DNA of 64,000 bases. It comes from Oscillospiraceae bacterium. Its GTDB lineage: Bacteria; Bacillota; Clostridia; Oscillospirales; Oscillospiraceae. A model generated the notes under the pieces. That model saw only the letters and a program-made list of their open reading frames with translations, was not told the origin of the DNA and did not search any database. The position numbers were made by a program, and so were the translations under genes. Shown here one piece after another: positions 6,494 through 16,149 of this stretch (position 1 is the first letter of the stretch; every line of letters starts with the position of its first letter). The stretch lies in assembly GCA_017622995.1 (NCBI GenBank), contig JAGAQA010000003.1, positions 103,333 through 167,332 of the forward strand, given 5' to 3'.

Positions 6494-7588
6494 TTATTCC
6501 GGTATGTGCTGATGGAGCCGGTAGATATAGGGAATGCCGTCCTTCTCCACCGTCAGATACCCCTTATTCACAAGACCATTCAGCACAGCTCTGGTGCCGC
6601 TGTCAGACATTTGGAGAATGCCAGCGGCTTTTTTCACTGTGATTTCCGCGTGGTTGCCCGCATGGCTCATCCTCTCCAGCAGCTTCTTCTCAGCCTCTGT
6701 GAGAGCATTGTCAGCCAGCGCCGCATCGATCAGGCAGTGCTCAAAGGCATCCATCATGAAGGATACAAAGGGAGAAATATCCAGCCATTTGCCCTGAGCA
6801 CCACCCAGGACTGTCTCAGAATCCGCCAAACTGCTGTAATAGCCGCTGAGCTGATTGTTGATGGCGCTGGACAGGGGCAGGCTTTTCATCTTCCGATACC
6901 CGGCATGGTACAGCTGGGAGGCATTCAGGATTCTTGCGGTTCTGCCATTGCCGTCACAAAAAGGATGTAGATACACAAAGTAGAAATGCGCCACAAAGGA
7001 GCGAATCAGGTAATCCGCAGAATCCGTTTCTGTGTAAGCAAACCACTGCCCCATAGATTCCGGCAGCTGCGCAGGCTCTGCGGGAACATGGATGACCCGA
7101 TCTGCAGAACCAACGACAACCATATCATCCCGGTACAGGGTTCCCCGGCAGTTCTCATTCTCACAGACCCCGTCCACAACCTTCTCCCACAGCGTCCGAA
7201 TATTCCGGGACGTGATGGGGTTCCCATAGGCGTAACGGCTTCCCGCGATGGTGTTCACCACCATGCGGTCATCCTTAGTCTTTGGATTGTCAAAGCATTC
7301 CCGCACCCGCTGAACCGTGGTTCTGGCTCCCTCAATGGTGGCAGAGGACCAGGCGTCCAGCAATATGGTATCCCGCGTTCCCCGATGTTCCGGAAGCTGC
7401 TGATACAGGGCATCCAGCTCCGCTTCCTTTTTTCGCAGGGCCGCCACGCCGGTCAGAAACAGCTTTTCCCCATGAAGCCCGGATAAGGGCAGCTCCAGTC
7501 GATCCGCCAGTCTGGTATTCAGTTCCTCCCGGGCATCCGCAATTCCCGCCCGCACCCGGTATTCCAGTTTCTGAATGGTGTCCCACAT
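6494..7588 (-). CDS. Fic family protein (AMPylase/NMP transferase) with built-in inhibitory motif
   Basis: Start at ATG 7588 after GGGAGGGGACAGCCT; an upstream in-frame ATG at 7657 overlaps the previous gene and lacks a good SD. This gives 364 residues. The active-site motif HPFCDGNGRTAR is at about 208-219 and contains the catalytic His. An N-terminal inhibition helix SSATIEG (81-87) supplies the Glu that blocks ATP gamma-phosphate binding, making it a class II Fic. A winged-helix-like domain closes the C-terminus (EITVKKAAGILQMSDSGTR). Fic proteins transfer AMP or other NMPs to target proteins; the target here is unknown. It follows the Myb-like gene by 68 bases, so it is probably the last gene of that unit. 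Confidence 0.9.
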   Translation of the reverse strand: MWDTIQKLEYRVRAGIADAREELNTRLADRLELPLSGLHGEKLFLTGVAALRKKEAELDALYQQLPEHRGTRDTILLDAWSSATIEGARTTVQRVRECFDNPKTKDDRMVVNTIAGSRYAYGNPITSRNIRTLWEKVVDGVCENENCRGTLYRDDMVVVGSADRVIHVPAEPAQLPESMGQWFAYTETDSADYLIRSFVAHFYFVYLHPFCDGNGRTARILNASQLYHAGYRKMKSLPLSSAINNQLSGYYSSLADSETVLGGAQGKWLDISPFVSFMMDAFEHCLIDAALADNALTEAEKKLLERMSHAGNHAEITVKKAAGILQMSDSGTRAVLNGLVNKGYLTVEKDGIPYIYRLHQHIPE

Positions 7589-7656
7589 AGGCTGTCCCCT
7601 CCCGTTTTGAGGATAGTGTACCACAAAAGAGCGATGCTGTCTATTCTGACTTGGCA

Positions 7657-8016
7657 TTACACGCGCTTGCGTCCAAACAACCAGAAAGGCTTCTTTTTCA
7701 GCCCCAGATAATCCAGCCTGCTTTCAATGGCACCATAGGTTCTGCCATGCTCTTTTGCAATATCGGCAATTTTCACTTTCGATGCAAATTCATCCCGCAG
7801 TTTATCATCCTCTATCTCTGTCCAGGGTTTTCCTGCATTTCGGTTTGGAATTTGCTCCGTCTTTTTCTTCTCGGATGTTGCCTCCAACAGCGTGAATAGT
7901 GCGCGAATGACATCCGGCGAATTGTACACGCTGTCCGCAGGGAGAAGTTCGCCGGTGGTCGGATCCACGCCATCCGCCAATGTCCTCACAATTTCTCTTG
8001 CCCTGATAATGTCCAT
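7657..8016 (-). CDS. Small protein with Myb/SANT-like HTH
   Basis: The start at 8016 (MDIIRAREIVRTLADGVD) is placed after GGGGGATAGT; an earlier ATG at 8028 is within that SD. The N-terminal 45 residues (DPTTGELLPADSVYNSPDVIRAL) match a module found in several uncharacterised bacterial proteins. The second half, PWTEIEDDKLRDEF followed by IADIAKEHGRTYGAIESRL, is a trihelical Myb/SANT-like fold that may bind DNA. It ends in basic KKKPFWLFGRKRV. It lies 70 bases downstream of the SAP-domain gene and upstream of fic, all on one strand. Function unknown. Confidence 0.75.
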   Translation of the reverse strand: MDIIRAREIVRTLADGVDPTTGELLPADSVYNSPDVIRALFTLLEATSEKKKTEQIPNRNAGKPWTEIEDDKLRDEFASKVKIADIAKEHGRTYGAIESRLDYLGLKKKPFWLFGRKRV

Positions 8017-8086
8017 ACTATCCCCCATATTAAGGTGCTGCTGCCTTGGTGTTAAAATCTCTTAACCAGAACTCGCTATGTCAGAT

Positions 8087-9127
8087 TTATTGAACAAACA
8101 GGTTTTCGCGCAAGTATTTATAATAGGCGCGCTTCAGCTTTTCTTCGGTTGCTGCTTGGTCATACGTACCGTCCAAAACGGAGTGGACAATGGAAAGAAA
8201 CAGCTTTCGATCACATATCTGCACAGGAAGGTGTTGCTCATATACTTTAGTAATCATCTCATCCGTGTATACATCCGCAAAGTCCTTGATGGGGTTGATG
8301 ATTCCAGGAGCAAACATTATGACTACATTAAACATTTCGCGCATTTCTTTTTGCTTATAGAATCCCCGACGATAATAGTCAGCGTAACGGAGAATATCCA
8401 TGCCGCTAAAGTCCAGATACAGAACGCGTAGAAGCATTTGTAAAGCCTGCTCGCGCTTACCTTCCTCGTTTAGCAACTGGTACATGAATAAATATTGTGT
8501 CCGGCCAAAATCCTGCGGTCCTCTTGACAACTGCTCATTAAAAATTGCCCACATATTATCATAGTAGCTACGACCAGGAACTTTGCGGGCGTCATACTCT
8601 TGCCATCCAATACCCCAGTTTTTGTGCTTGTGGACCATAACATAGTCGGCATGGTCAGCTAAGAAGCTTTGTCCCAAGGCTGAAAGCATGTACAGCTTAT
8701 CTGGACAGTATTTCTCTATCAAGGAGGTATCTGCGTTATTTGCAATGCGCCAAACAAGTGCATCCTTTTTACCTGTCGTGGATTCTCCAAGCACAGAAAG
8801 TATCTCTTTCAGATCTGTGACTTTTAGCGAATTTAATGTCTGCTCAACAGAGGCCTCAGTAAAATAACCTTCGGCAATAAGACCTCTGTGGTATTTTGAA
8901 GGATTCCGGATCCCACACTCATACAGAAAGTATCTAGCATAGCTATCATTAGCCCGAATCGGGGCAGCTTTGCTGTGTGCCCACAGGAATATCGTTTTTG
9001 CGTAATCGCCTTGCAACGGTGGAATGTCCGGATCGTTATGAACGAACTCCGTTTTTTCCGTAACTGTGACACTGATTATGGACTGAGCTTTTTCTTCCTT
9101 CTTGAACAGGTTAGAAAAGAATCCCAT
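8087..9127 (-). CDS. SAP-domain hypothetical protein (346 aa)
   Basis: Start at 9127 (MGFFSNLFKKEEK) after GGAGGTACTGCT; an upstream ATG at 9160 lies inside the leader. The N-terminus is short and basic. A SAP-like nucleic-acid-binding helix-loop-helix is at about residues 97-132 (VTDLKEILSVLGESTTGKKD). The remainder is helical with many Tyr/Arg (DILRYADYYRRGFYKQ; MLLRVLYLDFSG). It is not a recognised enzyme. A consensus-like promoter whose -35 overlaps a perfect palindrome lies directly upstream, so it has its own regulated transcription although it sits behind the giant helicase gene. Confidence 0.75.
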   Translation of the reverse strand: MGFFSNLFKKEEKAQSIISVTVTEKTEFVHNDPDIPPLQGDYAKTIFLWAHSKAAPIRANDSYARYFLYECGIRNPSKYHRGLIAEGYFTEASVEQTLNSLKVTDLKEILSVLGESTTGKKDALVWRIANNADTSLIEKYCPDKLYMLSALGQSFLADHADYVMVHKHKNWGIGWQEYDARKVPGRSYYDNMWAIFNEQLSRGPQDFGRTQYLFMYQLLNEEGKREQALQMLLRVLYLDFSGMDILRYADYYRRGFYKQKEMREMFNVVIMFAPGIINPIKDFADVYTDEMITKVYEQHLPVQICDRKLFLSIVHSVLDGTYDQAATEEKLKRAYYKYLRENLFVQ

Positions 9128-9159
9128 AGCAGTACCTCCTTGTCCTTGGGTATATACCA

Positions 9160-9188
9160 ATAATACTGCTTTGACAGACCTCTGTCAA
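9160..9188 (-). promoter_or_regulatory. Promoter with overlapping palindrome for the SAP-domain gene
   Basis: On the minus strand -35 TTGACA (9188-9183) and -10 TATTAT (9165-9160) are 17 bases apart. The -35 is part of a perfect palindrome TTGACAGA-GG-TCTGTCAA (9171-9188), placed as a repressor operator would be. Confidence 0.65.
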
Positions 9189-9384
9189 TAATGCCGGCAA
9201 ATTGCAGATTGACGGATAAAATGAATTCTCATATAATGAAAGCATAGCTGCACTTTAGAAAAGAGAGAACGGTAGCTATGGAACTAAAGTAAAGAAACCA
9301 ATGGAATATAACGAGAAAAGCTGCAATATTCAAAATCATGAAAGAGACCGATTTTGTATTTTTCAACTGAGTTCTACACAAGGA

Positions 9385-9416
9385 TCCCCGTTCAGATATG
9401 GAAATCTGAACGGGGA
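9385..9416 (-). terminator. Hairpin after the giant helicase gene
   Basis: Perfect 13-bp stem TCCCCGTTCAGAT / ATCTGAACGGGGA, ten bases beyond the helicase stop. There is no long T run, so termination strength is uncertain. The interval 9189-9384 shows no gene. Confidence 0.5.
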
Positions 9417-9426
9417 CTTTCGTTAG

Positions 9427-12400
9427 TTAGAAGCTTTTTAAGGTTGCTTCAGCGCGGGCAGTGCCACCGGCGGACAGGACATAAGTGCCATTTGTACCGC
9501 GGGTGATTCCCCCCTGACCCTCGGCGTATTGAATACCCAACGCCAGCTGAGACAGCACATTACCGCCCAGTCGGGTATAGCCCAGCATCTTGGCAGTCTC
9601 ACGGAGCAAATCCTCCTGTGCCATACTAACCTGTTCATACAGGACAGTATAAATGGCATTGGCGACTTCCTGTACAGGGATATCCCGTACATCCCGGCGG
9701 TTTTCGCCATCGCCGCTGACACGGAACCCGACATAGGCATCGGGATTCTGATCCTGCTTCCAGTAGAATACAACATTGTCCTGTTGGGTTGTCTTGGGAC
9801 TCATTTTCCGCAGGATCGTTCCCATATGCCCCTGGATCCTGCTGCCTGCACGGGCAATGCCATAGCTTTGAACAACTCTCCGAATGAGTGTAGACTGACT
9901 GACAGGCGCCTCAGCATCGATTACCAGTGCAATTTTCCTTTGGATATCCCGGATGTACTGCGGTTCGGTAAACAAATCTGAGGGCAGGAATTTTACAGGT
10001 ACGATTGCAGCCTTGTAAATCGGCGCAGATTTTACCATAGCAGGTGCTGGCTCAGATGCATTGCTCTGCAGCTTGACTGCCATGTCTTCAGGAATGACTA
10101 CTTCCGGCGCGGGAGCAACTTCCGCCACACCGCTTTGAATCTCCTGCAGCTTACTCAAAATCCGGTTCAGTTCCTTTTGGCGATTATCCCACCAATCCAT
10201 GCACCAAACTCGCAGAATGTTCCAACCAAGACTATTCAGAACGTTGATTTGGGCGATTTCCCGGTCACGAGTAGTCTTGGCTGTGCCATATCCGTTTCCA
10301 TCCAGCAGAATACCCAGTATATACTCCTCGGGATTCTCTGGATCAATCACACCGATATCAATGCGGTACTCAGACCGACCAACAGAAAGGTCTGTCTCAT
10401 AACCCTTTTCTTTCAAAGCCTTACAGATAGCGGTGGCAATGCCGTCATGGCTTTTCCGTTTTGTTTGCATATCTGCTTCTTCCATCGCCAGTGTTCTGCC
10501 TTCCGCATATTCCAGGAAGCTCCGCAGGGCGGCAACACCCTCTGCTTTGGTGCGATTCAAATCCAACTGCTCAGAGCGCAAGGTGGAGAAGACCATCATT
10601 TCACACCGGGCACGGGATACTGCAACATTCAGCCGCCGCCAACCGCCGTCACGGTTCAGCGGGCCAAAGTTCATGTAAACCTTGCCATTTTCATCCGGGC
10701 CAAAGCCAATGGAGAACAGAATCACATCCCGTTCATCGCCCTGAACATTTTCCAGGTTTTTAATAAACAGCGGCTCTTCTGCACCGTAGACCCATTTTTC
10801 CAGCTGGGCATCCTGCGTGCAGGCTTCGTTCAGCAAGTCATCAATGAGATGCTGTTGGGAAATGTTGAAGGTCACAACACCAAGGCTTTGCTTAGACAGT
10901 TCAGGGTCTTTGTATCTGCGCTTGATTTCCGCCACAACCGCTTCGGCTTCTGCTTTGTTTGTGCGGGTCTTGCCACGGTCAAATACACCGTCCACATGGA
11001 TTAGTCTCACCTTGGATTCCCGGTCATTCACAGAGGGGAAAGTAAGCAGCTTGTTTTCATAGAACTGACTGTTGCTGAACGCAATCAGGCTTTCATGCCG
11101 GCTGCGGTAATGCCACAGCAGATGGGACTGGGGCATATTCAGCGCAAGGCAATCATCCAGGATGCTCTCCAAGTCCTCTGCTTCCAGATTATCCTCATCT
11201 ACTGCATTGGTGGCAAAGAAGGAGGTAGGCGGCATCTGCTTGGGGTCACCTACGATAACCGCGTCTTTCCCTCTGGCCAGAACACCCACGGCCTTACAGG
11301 TGGGCAGCTGAGATGCTTCGTCAAAAACCACAATATCAAAGGGCTCCCGCTTGGGATCTAAGTACTGAGCAGCAGAAATAGGGCTCATAAGCATACAGGG
11401 ACAAAGTCTGGGCAGCAGATTGGGAATTTGGTCAAATAGTTTCCGAATACTGACTCCTCGGCCGCCGCTCTTGATACACCGCTGCAGAATGCCCAACTCG
11501 GAGCTATGGGCAGCTTCCCTGGTGAAATTGGGAACCTTGCTTGCCAGCCGGCAATAGATTTCCTGCTGGGAAAGTCGAGTCCATTCCTTGTCGAGGCGCT
11601 TATACTGCTGTATCTTCTCGTTAAACACAGCACCGGAGAATTGACTGAGCGCACCGCTTTCGTCAATGGCATCAGCAATGAGTCCCTGCAGCAGCGCCTT
11701 TTTGTAGGCAGCAAGCACATCGATGTCAGCGCCTGTTTCATAGCTTGCAGCCACATTGGCAAGGCCGATTGACTTTGCTTCTGTAGCGGATGCCACATAA
11801 GCAATCCACTCTTTGAGTTCATCAGCGTGGTCCAGAATGGTACGGCAAAGGGCAAGCTGACCATCCAGCCAGGATGCTTCCTCTTTCTGAACAATCCCCA
11901 GAAGATTATCAAAGTTTACCTTGGCTTCCTTGAAAGCCGCCATCCCACTCCTGAGGCCATAGACAGCATCCTTGATTTCTGCCTTGCCGCCGAAGCTTTG
12001 CATCAAATCGAAACTCCCCTGCAAGCTGTAAAGTGCCTGGGCACTGGTCTGGGCAGTACTGGCAAGCTGAGCAATTTTACTCCAATCCGTTCCCTTTCCG
12101 TTATAAAACGCACCTAAGTCCTGCCCGTATTTCTGAAGCAATTCCGCAGCGGCTTTCCTTTCAGCCTGATAATCCCGCAGAGCCACAATATGAACCCGGA
12201 GAGAGTCCTTGTCCATAGGAGTCTTGGCATATGCACCCACAGTTTTGCTTAGTTTATTCATGCCCATCATTTTCGGCAGGAACCACTTGGAAGAAATCTC
12301 CACGAACCGGGCAAACAACTGCCCGCCATCCTGGTCCAAGAAACTGGGATCGAAATTACTAAGAAGCTGTTGCTCCATATTGTTTGCCGTGATAGAATGC

Positions 12401-15400
12401 TGTGCCAGTTTTCCCACTTCCTCAAAATAGAACTGGGGGGAGGTGGTTTTTGCCCAGGCCGCAGGCATATCGTACCAGCAAGCCAGATTATCGGCAATGC
12501 TGGACAGCCGCTGCAAATCTTCAAAGCTGGCTGGCTGCTTTTCACCCAGAATCTGAACCAATCTCTGGGTATGGGCGCTGATCGTCTGGATTTGAGCAAT
12601 ATACGCATCCACAGTTGCTTTCAGACTGCTGCGGATGTTTTGATTGTACTGGGTGCAAGAGACCATCTTCAGCGGATGGTTGCAGGGATGCCCCACTTCC
12701 TTTGCGGCGGCAATCATCCGCTCCACCGTGAGCTGCTGCTGTTCAATATCCGCCTTTGTGAGACCGCTTACGAAACTGCGGTCAAAGGGGGTAATGTCTG
12801 CTGCATCCCTGTAACGCTCGTAGTCATTGATCAGGGTATATAGAGTGCTGCCGCATTTCTGCAATTTATGAAGCTGCTGAACATAGGCGTCCAGCTCAGA
12901 GCGCATTGCTGCAATTTGCTCTGCCTTGGCAGCATATTCCTCCGCCGTGCGCACTTTTGTGACTTCGGTAGCTTTGCGAAGCTGCTCCAAAACATCCTTC
13001 TTCTTGGATTTGTTGGAGTGAAGCTCCAAACAGAACGGTCCAATGCCAATGTTCTCAAGGCGTTTCTGTACCACTTCCAGAGCCGCCATCTTCTCCGCCA
13101 CAAACAGTACGCTTCTTCCTTGCGCCAGCGCATTTGCAATCAGGGAAGTGATGGTCTGGGACTTACCAGTCCCAGGAGGACCATGAAGCACGAAGCTTTC
13201 TCCACTACAGGCCGCCTGTATAGCATAAAGCTGAGAAGCATCTGCGCTCATGGGTAACAGCACATTATTTTCATTGACCTTATCGCCAATCTCCAAAGGC
13301 TGGGCATCCCAGCAGAGCTTACCTTCGATCAGGCTGCGAACAACCTTGTTCCGCAGCAGGTCATCGGTACGGTTGCGGATATCATTCCACATCACAAACT
13401 GGGAGAAGGAGAAAATACCAATACTGGCAGTTTCCAACACATCCCAATGGGGTTGTTCCATAACCGCTTTACGCAGAATTGTCAGCACCCGGCGAATGTC
13501 GATGCCATGCTCATCAGCAGGCAGCGGATCAACGCCCTTGACCACAATGCCAAAGTCCTGTTTTAGCTTTTCAAGCAATGTCACATTCATCTGGGGATCA
13601 TCATCCCGCAGACGAATCACATAGCCCTGTGCGGCAGATTTACGCACCATTTCAATGGGGAGCAGAATGATCGGTGCATAGCGAGCTTTGGTGCTTCGCT
13701 TGTTCTCAAACCATCGCAGCATACCCAGTGCCAGATACAGGGTGTTGGCACCGTTTTCTTCCAAGGCAGTTTTGGCGGTGCGGTAAAGTTCCTTGATGGA
13801 CTTGTTCAGTTCGGCCTCCGTCAGAACAGAGCGCAAACGCTTATTCTCGAATTCTGCTTTGATAATGCTGGAGGCTCCTGTTTCATACAGGGTCTCAAAT
13901 GTCAGATCCGTGGCACGCATATCTGCGGGTCTGGGCAGAATGGTATACTCGCTGCCGTCCGCCAGAACATTTTCCAGCTCGTCCAGAGAGCTGGTAAGCA
14001 GCGGTAACTGCGTTTTGGTCAGGCGCAGGTTGATAAGCGTATTGCGCATGCCAAGATCCAGAAGCTTTCGCTCCCACTGCACCTTCCTGGGAATACTTTC
14101 ATCCTTCGCATTGGGATCAATGTGGATGGTTTCATCCAGTTTCGTAGGTGCGGTCATATTCTCTCCCTTGAAGGAAGCATCATGCTCAATCACCCAACGA
14201 TCCCCGGTGTGGAGCCTCTGGGGCAGCGGAGAAATATGGCTCATACGGGCACGGTGTACATCAACGATGCACTCCAACGGCATCCGGGTAATATTATCTT
14301 CGCCCTGGTGTCTGGCATCGTCAAACGAACGATCCTTACCAGTTGTGACAAAGGTTGTTTCAATAACAGCAATCTCATTGACGCCGGAAGCCAGTCGCTT
14401 AGTGATCAGAGAAACATCATCCTGGACGCACTCCGGGAACATCCTCTCTTCCAGCCAAACGCCGGTAAAGATATGACCGACGGTAGTAATCAGCAGCGGA
14501 TGTAAGCCCACTGCTTCCAAACAGGAAGCATACAGCAGGGTCAAATCTAAGCAGGTGCCCAGTTTCTGCTGCAATACCATATCACACAACCGTACCCGCT
14601 GACCGATCCGTTCAAAACTGGCAGGGGGATTGATATAAGCGATCGCCCGTTCTTTGATAGCTGTAAAGATAGCTGCCGCCTGGCTCAACACTCGGTTGGG
14701 GTCCTGAGACTGATAGCCATCCATAGAGGTATCGCCGGTCCACTGTCCCAGAAATTCCGTTGCTCTGGCAATGATCCTTGCCAGTTCCGGGTGGTTAGGC
14801 GTAACAAAAGCAGCTAGCAGCTCCGGGTACAGGCCAATACCGTGCCACTCATCAAAAGCAAACACAGTGGTTTCGGCATTATCGGAAGCGAGTACCTCTC
14901 CATTACTTTCCAGGCTGATATGCAATACGCCCGTGACCTTTTCCGTCATGCCGGCTAAGTATTCACCATTCAGAATCAGCTTGGGTCTGGAGATAGTAAT
15001 GGCTTTCTTTGCAGGCAAATGGTCAATATGTCGGGTAAAAGGCAAGGCAAATTCCGGTGCTGCTGTGATGTGCAGATCCACGTTTTCGATGACAGCATCC
15101 GTGGCATTTTCGATCGTAATAGACTGAATGGCAACAGCGCCATTTTGCTGCATGGCGTAATTAATAACCGGCAATACCGCCACATCCATACGGATGGGAT
15201 CATCACCAATGCAATCTGTTTCCTCGACGGTCAGGGGCAGATTCTTAGCCGCCTGGTCTGCTTTCTCTGCCCGGTCATTCCGGGACGCATCCGATGCAGC
15301 AGTGCGAATTTCTTCCACAGCTGCCATCAGGGCGTTAATTTTCTCCTCCTGCATTTGCAGAATTTTGGCGAAGTCAGTTTGTTGGGTAGGATTCTCCGGC

Positions 15401-15801
15401 AATTTATATTCTGCCGCATGGAAAGACCAATCGCCGTAGACCTCCATCAACCAACAACACAGATTAAATGCAATATGGAGCAATGCCGCCGCCCGTTCCT
15501 GGGAGTCCAAGCCTGAATGAACCGCATCGTTTCTGGCTTTGCGCAGGGTATAAAACATATCGTCAATCCGCTTGGGTAGAAGGTCTGCGTATTTTAGCGC
15601 CCGGATGCGGTCTGCATGTGTGGTCTGCTCCGGCAAATCAATCTTCTCAAAGGTGCAGATCTCCTGTGCCACCCGCTCTGCCAGCACACCAAGTTTATAG
15701 ATACAAGTATTGGCATCTGCGTATAGATACAGCTCCGCCATCTTTCCAATCTGCGCAATATCCGGCCAGTATTTTGCCATAAAATCAAAATTCGAAGCCA
15801 T
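9427..15801 (-). CDS. Giant HEPN/DUF4011/SF1 helicase/Vsr-like nuclease/DUF3320 protein (Hhe-like defence protein)
   Basis: 2124 residues. A DUF4145-type HEPN-like domain at 1-130 has the motif RNDAVH (R90-H95). A transglutaminase/papain-like segment at about 405-480 (GTCLDLTLLYASCLEAVG, VGHIFTGVWL) has Cys417 and His443. DUF4011 follows at about 575-720 (WERKLLDLGMRNTLINL). The SF1 helicase core has Walker A GPPGTGKS (874-881) and Walker B FDEAS (D1494), with GDPKQMPP after it. An endonuclease-like domain at about 1790-1890 (EYRIDIGVIDPENPEEYILG, LNSLGWNILRVWCMDWW) resembles Vsr/DUF559, and DUF3320 lies at about 1930-2000. This architecture matches what I recall as the single-gene anti-phage system Hhe (HEPN, helicase, endonuclease). 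It probably senses and degrades foreign nucleic acid. The start ATG 15801 follows GGGAGGGACATGGA. It is divergent from the glycine-zipper pair. Confidence 0.85.
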   Translation of the reverse strand: MASNFDFMAKYWPDIAQIGKMAELYLYADANTCIYKLGVLAERVAQEICTFEKIDLPEQTTHADRIRALKYADLLPKRIDDMFYTLRKARNDAVHSGLDSQERAAALLHIAFNLCCWLMEVYGDWSFHAAEYKLPENPTQQTDFAKILQMQEEKINALMAAVEEIRTAASDASRNDRAEKADQAAKNLPLTVEETDCIGDDPIRMDVAVLPVINYAMQQNGAVAIQSITIENATDAVIENVDLHITAAPEFALPFTRHIDHLPAKKAITISRPKLILNGEYLAGMTEKVTGVLHISLESNGEVLASDNAETTVFAFDEWHGIGLYPELLAAFVTPNHPELARIIARATEFLGQWTGDTSMDGYQSQDPNRVLSQAAAIFTAIKERAIAYINPPASFERIGQRVRLCDMVLQQKLGTCLDLTLLYASCLEAVGLHPLLITTVGHIFTGVWLEERMFPECVQDDVSLITKRLASGVNEIAVIETTFVTTGKDRSFDDARHQGEDNITRMPLECIVDVHRARMSHISPLPQRLHTGDRWVIEHDASFKGENMTAPTKLDETIHIDPNAKDESIPRKVQWERKLLDLGMRNTLINLRLTKTQLPLLTSSLDELENVLADGSEYTILPRPADMRATDLTFETLYETGASSIIKAEFENKRLRSVLTEAELNKSIKELYRTAKTALEENGANTLYLALGMLRWFENKRSTKARYAPIILLPIEMVRKSAAQGYVIRLRDDDPQMNVTLLEKLKQDFGIVVKGVDPLPADEHGIDIRRVLTILRKAVMEQPHWDVLETASIGIFSFSQFVMWNDIRNRTDDLLRNKVVRSLIEGKLCWDAQPLEIGDKVNENNVLLPMSADASQLYAIQAACSGESFVLHGPPGTGKSQTITSLIANALAQGRSVLFVAEKMAALEVVQKRLENIGIGPFCLELHSNKSKKKDVLEQLRKATEVTKVRTAEEYAAKAEQIAAMRSELDAYVQQLHKLQKCGSTLYTLINDYERYRDAADITPFDRSFVSGLTKADIEQQQLTVERMIAAAKEVGHPCNHPLKMVSCTQYNQNIRSSLKATVDAYIAQIQTISAHTQRLVQILGEKQPASFEDLQRLSSIADNLACWYDMPAAWAKTTSPQFYFEEVGKLAQHSITANNMEQQLLSNFDPSFLDQDGGQLFARFVEISSKWFLPKMMGMNKLSKTVGAYAKTPMDKDSLRVHIVALRDYQAERKAAAELLQKYGQDLGAFYNGKGTDWSKIAQLASTAQTSAQALYSLQGSFDLMQSFGGKAEIKDAVYGLRSGMAAFKEAKVNFDNLLGIVQKEEASWLDGQLALCRTILDHADELKEWIAYVASATEAKSIGLANVAASYETGADIDVLAAYKKALLQGLIADAIDESGALSQFSGAVFNEKIQQYKRLDKEWTRLSQQEIYCRLASKVPNFTREAAHSSELGILQRCIKSGGRGVSIRKLFDQIPNLLPRLCPCMLMSPISAAQYLDPKREPFDIVVFDEASQLPTCKAVGVLARGKDAVIVGDPKQMPPTSFFATNAVDEDNLEAEDLESILDDCLALNMPQSHLLWHYRSRHESLIAFSNSQFYENKLLTFPSVNDRESKVRLIHVDGVFDRGKTRTNKAEAEAVVAEIKRRYKDPELSKQSLGVVTFNISQQHLIDDLLNEACTQDAQLEKWVYGAEEPLFIKNLENVQGDERDVILFSIGFGPDENGKVYMNFGPLNRDGGWRRLNVAVSRARCEMMVFSTLRSEQLDLNRTKAEGVAALRSFLEYAEGRTLAMEEADMQTKRKSHDGIATAICKALKEKGYETDLSVGRSEYRIDIGVIDPENPEEYILGILLDGNGYGTAKTTRDREIAQINVLNSLGWNILRVWCMDWWDNRQKELNRILSKLQEIQSGVAEVAPAPEVVIPEDMAVKLQSNASEPAPAMVKSAPIYKAAIVPVKFLPSDLFTEPQYIRDIQRKIALVIDAEAPVSQSTLIRRVVQSYGIARAGSRIQGHMGTILRKMSPKTTQQDNVVFYWKQDQNPDAYVGFRVSGDGENRRDVRDIPVQEVANAIYTVLYEQVSMAQEDLLRETAKMLGYTRLGGNVLSQLALGIQYAEGQGGITRGTNGTYVLSAGGTARAEATLKSF

Positions 15802-16149
15802 TCCATGTCCCTCCCCGTTGTATTTGCGAGTTTTTAAGGGTTTGTAATGATTTTACCACGACAAGCTGCTCGTCGCAATACCCAGATGTGTCAAATACAG
15901 GGAGATTCTCAAAGCATTTGGAAAAGAAAAAATTCGCTTAAATTTTTGAGAATCTGGAGACATTATGAAGGCAAGAACAGAACTGAAGTCGCCAAAAGAA
16001 TAGAATTCTTATTGAATATCCTACGTATGTGGTGTAAAATCAAAATACAAACGGTCAATATGAGCATTGGGTTCGCAGCATTTACACTCCCTATTCATGA
16101 AGGTGGTTGTTTGCACCTTCGCATTCAGATATTAGATGGGAGGTTCATT
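15802..16149. promoter_or_regulatory. 348-base divergent intergenic region with an 11-bp inverted repeat
   Basis: The region is AT-rich and separates the giant helicase gene (minus) from the glycine-zipper gene (plus). It contains the perfect inverted repeat AGATTCTCAAA (15903-15913) / TTTGAGAATCT (15945-15955) with 31 bases between arms, which could be an operator or a structured leader. No further gene is visible; a frame open from 15847 has no SD and is not supported. Confidence 0.45.

Noticed and set aside
15847-16149. N-terminal extension of the glycine-zipper protein
   Set aside because: No SD at 15847 and low-complexity translation; ATG 16150 has GGGAGG at correct spacing.
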